NCBI RefSeq assembly: GCF_902506535.1
Contig: NZ_LR733826.1
Location: 1 to 64,000 of the forward strand
Direction of reading: 5' to 3'
DNA: 64,000 nucleotides
Origin: Pseudomonas sp. 8Z
GTDB lineage: Bacteria; Pseudomonadota; Gammaproteobacteria; Pseudomonadales; Pseudomonadaceae
In this document: positions 1 through 7,826 of the stretch, piece after piece
Layout: every line of letters starts with the position of its first letter
How positions within the stretch are numbered: the first letter of the stretch is position 1
Translations under genes and position numbers: made by a program
The notes under the pieces: generated by a model
What the model saw: the letters and a program-made list of their open reading frames with translations, nothing else
Database searches by the model: none
Told to the model about the DNA's origin: nothing

Positions 1-58
1 TGCGGGTCTGCTTGCGCTTACCTGCGTACTCGGCGTCGGCGAAGGTCATCTGCTTCAT
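1..58 (-). CDS. IS5-family transposase, N-terminal fragment (runs off the window)
   Basis: The minus strand from 58 reads MKQMTFADAEYAGKRKQTR, which I recognise as the conserved beginning of IS5-family transposases found in Pseudomonas. Only 19 residues lie in the window; the DDE catalytic residues are beyond the edge. The ATG at 58-56 is the family's usual start. Whether the element is intact cannot be judged here. Confidence 0.75.
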   Translation of the reverse strand, partial: MKQMTFADAEYAGKRKQTR

Positions 59-123
59 GGAAAAACTCGGCTGGCGGGATCAGCGTATTTCAACAGATTC
101 GGGAAGTCTTTTTCAGACCATCC
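1..123 (-). mobile_element. IS5-family insertion sequence, left part cut off by window edge
   Basis: The first 58 bases encode the start of an IS5-type transposase on the minus strand, and the stretch up to about 123 reads as the element's non-coding end, closing with GATGGTCTGAAAAAGAC-like sequence on the minus strand. The next four bases, TTAG at 124-127, fit the YTAR target duplication typical of the IS5 group. The far end lies outside the window, so the duplication cannot be confirmed. Confidence 0.7.
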
Positions 124-215
124 TTAGGTCAATGCCTGTATATGAGTGAATAGGCTAGGCGGCTGAGAATGTACGAGACGTTTCCAGCGTTCCTTGTTAG
201 CTGTATATGCCTCCC

Positions 216-2369
216 TCACAACCAACTCCAAGAAACCCCCGTATACACCCCAAACCCTTCCCCAGGCGTGGAGCGCGCTATATCCGCGCCGTTGTCGTTA
301 TAGCCCGGCGTCACGGTGGCGGCGTAGCGTTTGTCGGTGAGGTTGCGCAGGTCGAGCCAGGCTTGCCAGTCGTCTTTTGGCGAGGCGTAGCCGAGGGTGG
401 CGCCGAAGGTGGCGTAGGCGTCGGCGTAGTAGGAGTTGGCGTAGTCCACGGCGACCTTCGAGGCGTACTGGGTATTCACGCCAGCGTAGAAGCCGCTCGG
501 GTGGTCGTAGCGGACTTCGGCTTGGTAGTAGTGGCGCGGCAGGCCGGGCAGGCGGTTGTCGCCGAAGGCGTCGTCATCCCGGTAGTGGAAGTCGCTGAAG
601 GTGTAGGCCTGGCGCAGGCTCAGGGCGCCCGCCGCGCCGCCTTGCCACAGCGGGCTGCTCAGGCCGACTTCGATGCCCTGGTGCACGGTGGGGCTGGCGT
701 TGGATTCGGCGAAGACGTTGGGCTCGATTTCGACGGTGAGCAGTTCGTGGCGTACCTGCGAGTAGTAGTAGGTCAGCTCCCACTGGCCCAATGCGGAATC
801 ACCGCGTCCGCCGACCTCGAAGGTGGTGGCGGTTTGGTTGTCCAGCGAGATTGGCGCCCGCTGGCGGTTGCTAGAGGGCAGATTGCTGTCCGGGAAGCGC
901 AGCGGCGAGCTCCAGAGCATCGACCAGGCATGCGGCGGCTCCACCGAGCGGCTGATATTGCCGAATAGCTGTACGTCGGGGGTGAGCTGGTAGCGCAGGC
1001 CGAGGCGTGGGGCGTAGTCCCAGGTGTGCTGGCTGAGTGTGTCGTCGGTGGCTGGCTGGGTCACTTGCACTTCGCGGCGGGTGTAGATCAGTGCCAGGCC
1101 GCTGGTCAGCCACAGATCCGGGGCCAGTTCGGTGTCGTTGCTGAGGTGCAGCACGTTGTCCGAACCCAGGTGTTCGTAGGCGCGCATCAGGGTGCCGGCT
1201 GGGTAACTTGCTGGCGAGCCATTACCGGGTCTAGGTGTCACGGTCAGCGGGCCGTCGGCAGTTTCTCGGGATTGGCTACTGGGCAGGTTGGTCGTCGAGC
1301 GAAAACCGATGGTGGTGGTGCTGTCCAGGCCGAACAGGGTATGCCGACGGTTGTAGTTCAAGGTGCCGCTGATATCGCTGTAATCCACTCGTATGCGGTA
1401 ACCGGTGTTCTGGTAGCGGTTTTCGACGATATCCATGGGGTAGTGGTGGTAGGCCAGGCCGGCCACCAGGGTGGAGTCGTCGTCGATTTGCCAGGTGGTC
1501 TTGTTGGCCAGCCAGGTGCTGCCGGGTTGGTCGCGGTGGGCATCGATGCTCAGGTTGCTGCTGGCGGCGGTGCGTGGGTCATGCTCGATCTGTGCCTTGC
1601 TCAGGCGGCCGGGCGTTTCGTGCTCGGTTTCGCGGTAGCGCAGGTAAAAGCGCGTTTCCAGGGTGTCGTTGAGGCGATAGCCGAAGTTGGCGGCGATGCC
1701 TTTGCCCTGGCCCGATGAGTGATCCTGATAGCCGTCGGTTTCACTGTCGGTGAGGGCGAGGTAGTAGTCAAAATCGCCCAGCACCTGACCGGAGGCGATG
1801 TTGCGCTTCTGGTAGCCATGGCTGCCGACTTCATAGCGCAGTTGCAGCTTGGGCGCGGTGTAGCCGGTGTGGCTGATGTAGTCGATGGCGCCGCCCAGGG
1901 CCAGCGAACCACGTGTGAGGCCATTGGCGCCACGCAGCACCTCGGCGCGACTTATCCACAAGGGTTCCAGCAATTCGTAGGGCGTGCCGCCAGAACCCGT
2001 CAGCGGCAGGCCGTCGAGCAGGATATGGGTGCCGGAGGCGTGCGAGCCGGGGCCTCGGTTGATGCCTGAGCCACGCACGCTGATCTTCACCCCTTCGTTG
2101 CCGGGCGATTGGGCATAGACGCCGGGCTGGTAGGCCAGCACATCGGCAACGCCGCCCACGCGCCCCTGCTCGACCTTGGCCATGTCCACCAGGTTGCTGG
2201 CGCCGGGTACCTGTGCGAGGTCTTCGCGCGCGGCTTGTGCCTCGCTGGGCTGCATGTCATCGATGTGCAGGGCGTCGAGCTGCAAGGGTTGTGCGGCGAG
2301 GGCGATGTGGCTGGTGACGCAGGCGAGAGTCAGCAGGCTCAGACGAGCGGTAGACGGCAGAGGCGGCAT
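216..2369 (-). CDS. TonB-dependent outer-membrane receptor (FecA/siderophore-receptor type)
   Basis: Predicted outer-membrane gated channel for a metal chelate, 717 residues with the start chosen here. The start at 2369 gives a clean signal peptide (MPPLPSTARLSLLTLACVTS, cleavage near AL-A); a longer frame to 2486 would overlap the neighbouring gene and carries a low-complexity extension. A plug domain follows (about residues 65-175, with VRGSGINRG and the LDGLPL and EVLRGANG motifs), then a 22-strand-type barrel with many aromatic-rich strands. There is no N-terminal signalling domain, so it is not a FecA-type transducer. The last residues are VSWSWL rather than the common terminal Phe, so the C-terminus is slightly unusual. 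The substrate is unknown. The adjacent IS5 end lies about 90 bases past the stop codon. Confidence 0.85.
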   Translation of the reverse strand: MPPLPSTARLSLLTLACVTSHIALAAQPLQLDALHIDDMQPSEAQAAREDLAQVPGASNLVDMAKVEQGRVGGVADVLAYQPGVYAQSPGNEGVKISVRGSGINRGPGSHASGTHILLDGLPLTGSGGTPYELLEPLWISRAEVLRGANGLTRGSLALGGAIDYISHTGYTAPKLQLRYEVGSHGYQKRNIASGQVLGDFDYYLALTDSETDGYQDHSSGQGKGIAANFGYRLNDTLETRFYLRYRETEHETPGRLSKAQIEHDPRTAASSNLSIDAHRDQPGSTWLANKTTWQIDDDSTLVAGLAYHHYPMDIVENRYQNTGYRIRVDYSDISGTLNYNRRHTLFGLDSTTTIGFRSTTNLPSSQSRETADGPLTVTPRPGNGSPASYPAGTLMRAYEHLGSDNVLHLSNDTELAPDLWLTSGLALIYTRREVQVTQPATDDTLSQHTWDYAPRLGLRYQLTPDVQLFGNISRSVEPPHAWSMLWSSPLRFPDSNLPSSNRQRAPISLDNQTATTFEVGGRGDSALGQWELTYYYSQVRHELLTVEIEPNVFAESNASPTVHQGIEVGLSSPLWQGGAAGALSLRQAYTFSDFHYRDDDAFGDNRLPGLPRHYYQAEVRYDHPSGFYAGVNTQYASKVAVDYANSYYADAYATFGATLGYASPKDDWQAWLDLRNLTDKRYAATVTPGYNDNGADIARSTPGEGFGVYTGVSWSWL

Positions 2370-2458
2370 GCAGGGGTCCGTTGAACAGGCGCAGAGTGTG
2401 TCTGATGACGATGGCGAGGGATGGGTCACGCTGGCGCGAAGGCTGGGTGGGCGCGGTG

Positions 2459-4222
2459 CTAGGCTTCCTGGCGCGACGCCAGCCACTCGATCAGCCGTGC
2501 AGGGGGCATCGGCTTGGCCAGGTGGTAACCCTGCATTTCGTCACAACCGAGGCTGGCCAGCAGGGCTTGCAGTTCAGCCGTTTCCACGCCTTCGGCCACC
2601 ACGTGGTAGCCAAGCTGTTTGGCCAGTTGGGCGATTGCCTGCACGACGCTCAGGGTGCGGCTGTCGTGGAGCAGGTTGGCGGTCAGTGAGCGGTCGAGCT
2701 TCAGGCAATTGGCTGGCAAGTCGCGCAGGTAGATCCAGTTGCTGTAGCCGGTGCCAAAGTCGTCGATGGCCAGCCCTACGCCGAGTTCACGCAGGCGCAG
2801 CAAATTACGTCGGGCGTCTTCGGGGCGCGTCATCAGGGCGCTTTCGGTGAATTCCAGTTCGATGGCTGCAGCGGGCAGCGAATGCGTTTGCAGCAGGTCG
2901 ATAAGCTGATCGACGAACTGGTCGTCCTCCACATCCGCCGCACAGAGGTTGAAGGAGACTTTCCAGGCGCGGCCTTGCTGCCACCAGAGCGCGGCTTGCG
3001 CGATAACGTGGCGAGCGACCCAGAGGCTTAGCGGGCGCATCAGGGCGGTTTTCTCCGCCAGCGGGATAAATTCTGCCGGGCTCACCGCGCCCAGTGTGGG
3101 GTGCCGCCAGCGCAGCAGGGCTTCGGCACCAGTAATCTGACCGTTGGCCAGTTTGGCCTTGGGTTGGTATTCGAGGTGGAGCTGGTTCTCGCTGTGCACC
3201 GCTGTACTGAGGGCGGTGAGCAGGAGAAAGGCACGCTGCTGCGTGGCATCGAGAAGCGGGTCGTACTGGTTCCAGCTCTCGCCATGCTCGCGGGCGTGGT
3301 CGGCACTGCTGACCAGCAGGCGCAGCCAGTCATCGTTGCTGTCGTCGGCCTTCAGGTGAAAAACCCCAAGCCCTGGCGAGATCTGAATAGGGATACCGTC
3401 GCAGTCGATTGGATGTTCGAACTGGCGAGCCACTGCCGCCGCCAATTGCTCGATATCGGTCTGCGCGGGCAGGATCAGGCCGAAGCGGGTCAGACTGATC
3501 TTGTACATCGGGACATCGTGCAGCGCTTCCAGGCGTTGCTTGATGCCTTGCAACAGTTGGTTGGAGAAGGGGTAACCGAGCACCTTGACGATACGATTGA
3601 GAAAACTCGGTGCCACCACATCGGCAGCGACGACCAGGGTGTTCTGCTGGCGTTGCCGATGGGCCTGTACGTCCTGCTCGAAACGCAGGCGATTGAGCAG
3701 TCCGCTCGCGGCGTCGATGTAGTTGCTATGACGCAGCTCCTCGATGCGCGTCATAACCATCGCCGCGAAACTTTTCAGCATGGCCCGTTCTGACTCGGAC
3801 ATGGGCGGGCGAGGTCGGGTATCGATCACGCACAAACTGCCGAGCGCCAGCCCGCTCTGTGTCACCAGTGGGAAGCCGGCGTAATAGCGGATGCCGGGCT
3901 CGCCGGTAACCAGCGGATTGTCCTTGAAGCACTTATCGAGGGTGGCATCGCAGATCTCGAAGAGATCCTGGCCGAGGATGGCGAAGGCGCAAAAAGAGTC
4001 CCCTCGTGGTGTCTCACTGGCCTTCAGGCCAGTCCGTGCCCAGAACCACTGGCGGTTGTCGTCGACAATGGAGATCAGCGCGATGGGCAGATTGAAATAA
4101 CGGGCGCTCAACGAGACCACTTGCTCGAAGATCGGATCTTCGATGCCCTCGAAGCAACGCAGTCGATACACGAGTGCCTGACGTTCCGACTCGTTGAGCG
4201 CAGAGGGGGGCAGAATACGCAC
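2459..4222 (-). CDS. GAF - degenerate GGDEF - EAL protein, probable c-di-GMP phosphodiesterase
   Basis: Soluble 587-residue signalling protein expected to hydrolyse cyclic di-GMP. A GAF sensor occupies about residues 24-165. A GGDEF-like fold follows (about 175-320) with no GGDEF signature, so it should not make c-di-GMP. The EAL domain is about 340-580. Catalytic features are visible: E367 in the EALLRW motif, N425, E457, the DDFGTGYS loop at 487-494, K508 and E544, so an active phosphodiesterase is likely. No membrane segment or signal peptide is seen. The start is GTG at 4222. It lies 90 bases upstream of the TonB receptor gene on the same strand, so co-transcription is possible but not shown. 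Confidence 0.88.
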   Translation of the reverse strand: MRILPPSALNESERQALVYRLRCFEGIEDPIFEQVVSLSARYFNLPIALISIVDDNRQWFWARTGLKASETPRGDSFCAFAILGQDLFEICDATLDKCFKDNPLVTGEPGIRYYAGFPLVTQSGLALGSLCVIDTRPRPPMSESERAMLKSFAAMVMTRIEELRHSNYIDAASGLLNRLRFEQDVQAHRQRQQNTLVVAADVVAPSFLNRIVKVLGYPFSNQLLQGIKQRLEALHDVPMYKISLTRFGLILPAQTDIEQLAAAVARQFEHPIDCDGIPIQISPGLGVFHLKADDSNDDWLRLLVSSADHAREHGESWNQYDPLLDATQQRAFLLLTALSTAVHSENQLHLEYQPKAKLANGQITGAEALLRWRHPTLGAVSPAEFIPLAEKTALMRPLSLWVARHVIAQAALWWQQGRAWKVSFNLCAADVEDDQFVDQLIDLLQTHSLPAAAIELEFTESALMTRPEDARRNLLRLRELGVGLAIDDFGTGYSNWIYLRDLPANCLKLDRSLTANLLHDSRTLSVVQAIAQLAKQLGYHVVAEGVETAELQALLASLGCDEMQGYHLAKPMPPARLIEWLASRQEA

Positions 4223-4275
4223 GGTGTGGCCTGCTCAATGATGATAACGACGTGACATCATCACGGATGGCGTAT

Positions 4276-4301
4276 GAGGCGACAAGCCTTCTAGTCGCCT
4301 C
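4276..4301 (-). terminator. Perfect 8-bp hairpin downstream of the MHS transporter gene
   Basis: GAGGCGAC at 4276-4283 pairs with GTCGCCTC at 4294-4301 around a 10-base loop, in the 170-base gap after the transporter stop codon. No T-run follows on the minus strand, so it may be a weak terminator or only an RNA 3'-end stabiliser. Confidence 0.35.
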
Positions 4302-4392
4302 AAACGATATAGCGCATAACGCCGAGGATGCCGCGTGCGATCAGCGTACTAGACAGGCGGCGTGATAACGCTTGGCGACGCTCACAAGCGCC

Positions 4393-5697
4393 TCACTGTT
4401 GGTAGTTCAGTGGCCGCTTCGACGACTCCGGTAGCGCCATGCCGCCGATCAGGGCGATCAGGGCCATAACGATCAGATAGTAAGCCGGTGCCATGCGCTC
4501 GCCGCTCTGCTCGATCAGCCAGGTGGCCACCAGCGGCGCGGTGCCGCCGAAGAGGGTGTAGGCCACGTTGTAGGTGAAGGCTGAGGCGGTGTAGCGCACC
4601 CGCGTCGGGAACTGCTCGGAGAGCAGCACGGCGGTGACCACGCCGCAGATCACCGCGCCAACAGCCAGCAGCATGGCGCCGAATGCCGAGGGCAGCAGTA
4701 GCCCCGAGCTGGCCAGGGAAAACGCCGGATACACCGCGACGATCAATGCCAGGCAGGCGGTCAGAATGGTGCGGCGCCGACCGACCCAGTCCGAGTAACG
4801 CCCGACGAATGGGCACAGCAGAGCGGCGAAGACCAGCGCCATCAGGTTGGCCAGCAGGGCGGTGGAACGGCTGGCGCCGCCGACCACCTGCATATAGGTG
4901 CTCAGGTAGGTGCTGAACATGTAGAACGACAGGGCTGTGGCCGAGATGAATGCGCCTAGGCAGGCGATGGTCGCGCCATGGTTGCGCAGGGTTTCGCGCA
5001 GCGGCGAATGCTCCGGCGCTGGTTCGGCGGCCATGGCCCGGAAGGCGGGCGACTCATCCAGGCGCAGGCGCATGTACAGACCGACCAAGCCCAGCGGTGC
5101 GGCGATCAAAAATGGCAGGCGCCAGCCCCAGGCCTTCATCTGCTCGTCGCTGATCAACAAATCGAGGCCGAACACCAGGCCGGCTGCCGAGGCGAAGGCG
5201 AGAAAGGTCGACACCGGCACGAAGCTGCCATAGCGCGCCTTGCGCTCGGTAGGTGCGTGTTCCATAACAAAGGCGCAGGCACCTGCATACTCACCCCCAG
5301 CGGAGAAACCCTGCAGGCAGCGCGCCAGGGCCAGCAGCAGCGGGGCGAGCAGGTTGATGCTGGCGTAGGTTGGCAGTAGACCGATCAGCGTGGTGCTGGC
5401 GGCCATCATCAGCACGGTGATCGACAGCACGCGTTTGCGCCCGATGCGGTCGCCAAGCGTGCCGAAGAAGATCCCGCCCAGTGGGCGCAGGGCGAACGAT
5501 ACGGCGAACACCGCGAAGGTCTGCAAGAGCGCTAGCGTCGGATTGCCTTGCGGAAAGAACAGCCCGGAGATGGTCACGGCAAGAAAGCCATAGACCGCAA
5601 AGTCGAACCACTCAACAAAGTTGCCGATGGCCGAGGCGGCTATCACCTTGCGCAAGGTGGCTGGGCTCACCTGCGCACTCGTGTGGATGGCATTCAT
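4393..5697 (-). CDS. MHS-family MFS transporter (ProP/KgtP-like)
   Basis: Inner-membrane proton symporter of the metabolite:H+ symporter branch of the major facilitator superfamily, 434 residues and about 12 membrane spans. Family hallmarks include GNFVEWFDFAVYGF in the first helix, the loop motif GDRIGRKR between helices 2 and 3, and the GFSAGGEYAGA stretch in helix 4, closer to ProP-type than to KgtP-type sequences. The start is supported by AGGAG six bases upstream. Likely cargo is a small organic acid or a zwitterion such as proline or betaine; the sequence alone does not decide. It is flanked by two c-di-GMP genes with short gaps, which may be chance. Confidence 0.85.
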   Translation of the reverse strand: MNAIHTSAQVSPATLRKVIAASAIGNFVEWFDFAVYGFLAVTISGLFFPQGNPTLALLQTFAVFAVSFALRPLGGIFFGTLGDRIGRKRVLSITVLMMAASTTLIGLLPTYASINLLAPLLLALARCLQGFSAGGEYAGACAFVMEHAPTERKARYGSFVPVSTFLAFASAAGLVFGLDLLISDEQMKAWGWRLPFLIAAPLGLVGLYMRLRLDESPAFRAMAAEPAPEHSPLRETLRNHGATIACLGAFISATALSFYMFSTYLSTYMQVVGGASRSTALLANLMALVFAALLCPFVGRYSDWVGRRRTILTACLALIVAVYPAFSLASSGLLLPSAFGAMLLAVGAVICGVVTAVLLSEQFPTRVRYTASAFTYNVAYTLFGGTAPLVATWLIEQSGERMAPAYYLIVMALIALIGGMALPESSKRPLNYQQ

Positions 5698-5868
5698 ACG
5701 GCGCTCCTGATCCCTGAGTTAGACGGCTTCAGGCAGGTTACGGAGCGCGTGGGCTGGCGAACGCTTTGCAGGCGACGACGACGTTGCTGTGAGCGACCTG
5801 GCGGCGGGCTGCGCCTCGCACTGGCCGTTGGTTCAGGCCGTAGTGCGGGGCGAGGGTGGCAATCCGGG

Positions 5869-7449
5869 TTAGCTGTATTGCGGCTGCTTCGAGGCGATGC
5901 GCGTCTGATTGCGCCCCGAGCTCTTGGCCTGGTAGAGCTGTTCGTCTGCCAGCTTGAAGAGTTGCTTGAAGCTGTTGCCGTGCTCGGGCCAAAGGGCGAT
6001 ACCGATAGACAGGGTGATCGTACCGATGCCTTCAATCGGCGTGTTTGCCACCTGCTCGCGTAAGCGCTCGGCGACCTGCTGCGCGGTTTCGACGCTGGCA
6101 TTGGGCAGGAGCATGGCGAACTCTTCGCCGCCCATGCGGCAGAGCAGGTCGCCACTGCGCGAGTTGTCACGCATGAGTGAGGCCAGCCAGATCAGCACCC
6201 GGTCACCGGCATCGTGGCCGAAGGTGTCGTTGATACGCTTGAAGTGATCGATGTCCAGCATCAGCAGGGCGAATGGACGCTCTTCGGTTTCCCATAGCGT
6301 CAGTGCCTGTTCCAGGCCACGGCGGTTGTACAGGGCCGTCATCGGGTCGGTCTGTACGTCCTGGTGCAGCTTGCCGATGCGTTCGTGCAGCAGATTGACG
6401 CCGACCATCAGAGCGCGCTGAATTTCGGCGGACTCCTGATACCAGGTATTGACCGTGCCGATGCGCGCGTCGGACTGCAGTTCGCCCATCTTGCTGGCGC
6501 CTTGAGCCAGCTCATGCAGGGGGCGGGTGATGATCTTCGAGTACCACAGGATCAGGAGCAGAGCGATCAATGCCAGCGGCACGGTGTTGATGATCACATC
6601 GCGCATTTGATACTTCAGGCCCTTCAACGAGCTCTCCGTGGGCTTCTGCGCGACGACTTCCCATTCGGCCATGGGCACCTGAGCGAAGCCGCTGAGCATA
6701 TCCAGGCCGTCTTCATCGGTAAGGCGCCTGGAGCCGTTTTGGTTGCCGGACAGGCCGTCGTTGAAGGTGCTGCCGATACGCTCTTGCTGGGGATGAAAGA
6801 GCAGGCGTTCGCTTTTGTCGACAACGTAGACCTGTGATCCGTCGCGGTAGTAATGATCGGCCAGTAGTTTGTTGAGAATGCTGGGTTCCTTGAGGTAGAT
6901 ACTGCCCCCCACGTAACCCAGGTATTGGCCGTTCTGATCGACGATCGGTTGCGAAATGAAGATCAGCAGTCGGTTGGTGCTCGACACGTAGGGTTTGGAG
7001 ATTAGCGGGCGTTTTTCCTGCAACGCTTGCAGCGCGCCCTGGGTTTTCAGGTGCTTGCCACGAATGCTCAGGGCCTCGGGCGAGGTCGCCCGCACGACGC
7101 CTTGCGCGTCGACGATGACCACGGAGTTGAAGCTCTCTGTTTGCAGGCGCAGGCGGTTGCTCTCATTGAGCAGTTCGTCGTAATTGTCGAACTTGCGTGC
7201 GATTTGCTCGGCGTTATAGGCCAGTTGCTGTTGCGCGACGCGTAAATAGATATCGATGCTGGAGGCAAGCTTGGCCGCATAAGCCTGGTTGGCTTCCAGC
7301 GTGGTATCGATCAGCGTTTGCTTCTGTACGCGGTAACTGGCGTAGAAGCTGTTGGCCAGGGTGATCAGGTAAATGAATGACGCAAGGATGACAATGAGGC
7401 TGCGCAAGTTCCATTGCAGCCCGGATAGGTAGCGTATGGCCACGGGCAT
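5869..7449 (-). CDS. Membrane diguanylate cyclase with periplasmic Cache sensor (dCache-GGDEF)
   Basis: Sensor enzyme of 526 residues expected to make c-di-GMP. Membrane helices at about 17-37 and 285-303 bracket a periplasmic double-Cache domain, followed by a HAMP-like linker and a GGDEF domain from about 365. The active-site GGEEF is at 440-444. An inhibitory I-site RSGD lies at 431-434, the standard five residues before it, so product feedback is expected. Cache domains often sense organic acids or amino acids; the ligand here is unknown. The 170 bases between this gene and the transporter to its left hold no convincing gene. Confidence 0.9.
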   Translation of the reverse strand: MPVAIRYLSGLQWNLRSLIVILASFIYLITLANSFYASYRVQKQTLIDTTLEANQAYAAKLASSIDIYLRVAQQQLAYNAEQIARKFDNYDELLNESNRLRLQTESFNSVVIVDAQGVVRATSPEALSIRGKHLKTQGALQALQEKRPLISKPYVSSTNRLLIFISQPIVDQNGQYLGYVGGSIYLKEPSILNKLLADHYYRDGSQVYVVDKSERLLFHPQQERIGSTFNDGLSGNQNGSRRLTDEDGLDMLSGFAQVPMAEWEVVAQKPTESSLKGLKYQMRDVIINTVPLALIALLLILWYSKIITRPLHELAQGASKMGELQSDARIGTVNTWYQESAEIQRALMVGVNLLHERIGKLHQDVQTDPMTALYNRRGLEQALTLWETEERPFALLMLDIDHFKRINDTFGHDAGDRVLIWLASLMRDNSRSGDLLCRMGGEEFAMLLPNASVETAQQVAERLREQVANTPIEGIGTITLSIGIALWPEHGNSFKQLFKLADEQLYQAKSSGRNQTRIASKQPQYS

Positions 7450-7547
7450 GTCCTATTCAGCGATTTAGACGTCGCGCAACTGTGCCACGTTGAGTGTGTA
7501 AAGTGTTGAATTTACAGCGGTGGATATTTGACGGGGCGCCAGATTTT

Positions 7548-7667
7548 TCAGCGCGCCAGCGGCAGAGCCACGCCGATCAACACGAAGAGCACGCCGCAAC
7601 TGCGCTTGAAGGTGCGGCCGCCGCGCTGCAGCCATGGGCGTACGCGCACGGCGGTCAGCGCCAGCAG
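7548..7667 (-). pseudogene. C-terminal remnant of a LysE/RhtB-type exporter
   Basis: The minus strand reads 39 codons ending in a TGA at 7550-7548, with residues such as RVRPWLQRGGRTF and SCGVLFVLIGVAL. That is the typical last loop and last membrane helix of LysE/RhtB amino-acid exporters, which are normally about 200 residues long. The frame is lost exactly where the neighbouring AraC fragment starts (7667), so the 5' four-fifths of the gene is missing. Confidence 0.6.
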
Positions 7668-7768
7668 CCGAGATTGGCGTCAGCGATGCCAGCCTGGGCA
7701 AGCTGTTTCGCCAGCGTTTCGGTAGCACGCCTGGGACGATGCGCCGCCAAGCCAAACCCACGGCGTAG
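7667..7768 (+). pseudogene. C-terminal remnant of an AraC-family regulator
   Basis: The plus strand reads 33 codons with GVSDASLGKLFRQRFGSTPG, the second helix-turn-helix of AraC-type regulators, then a TAG at 7766-7768. That stop lies in the first bases of a palindromic intergenic repeat. Everything upstream is missing and the fragment abuts the exporter tail back to back, as expected if one deletion removed both 5' ends of a divergent gene pair. Confidence 0.6.
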
Positions 7769-7795
7769 AAGCGGCTTCAGCCGCGACCGCTCCAA
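7765..7795. repeat. Palindromic intergenic repeat (GGCTTCAGCC family)
   Basis: Contains AGCGGCTTCAGCCGCGACCGCTCC, one of the short palindromic units that recur through this window (for example at 23070-23091 and 25961-26018). It provides the stop codon of the AraC remnant. Confidence 0.6.
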
Positions 7796-7826
7796 ACGCT
7801 TGGCAAGCCTGCTGGAGGGCGATGGT

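Noticed and set aside
2370..2486. N-terminal extension of the first TonB receptor
   Set aside because: It would overlap the neighbouring gene, is low complexity, and hides the signal peptide that starts at 2369.
5698..5868. Minus-strand sequence translating to LAPHYGLNQRPVRGAARRQV, loosely like a lytic transglycosylase
   Set aside because: Only about 40 residues with scattered resemblance and no flanking support; could be chance, so not annotated as a pseudogene.
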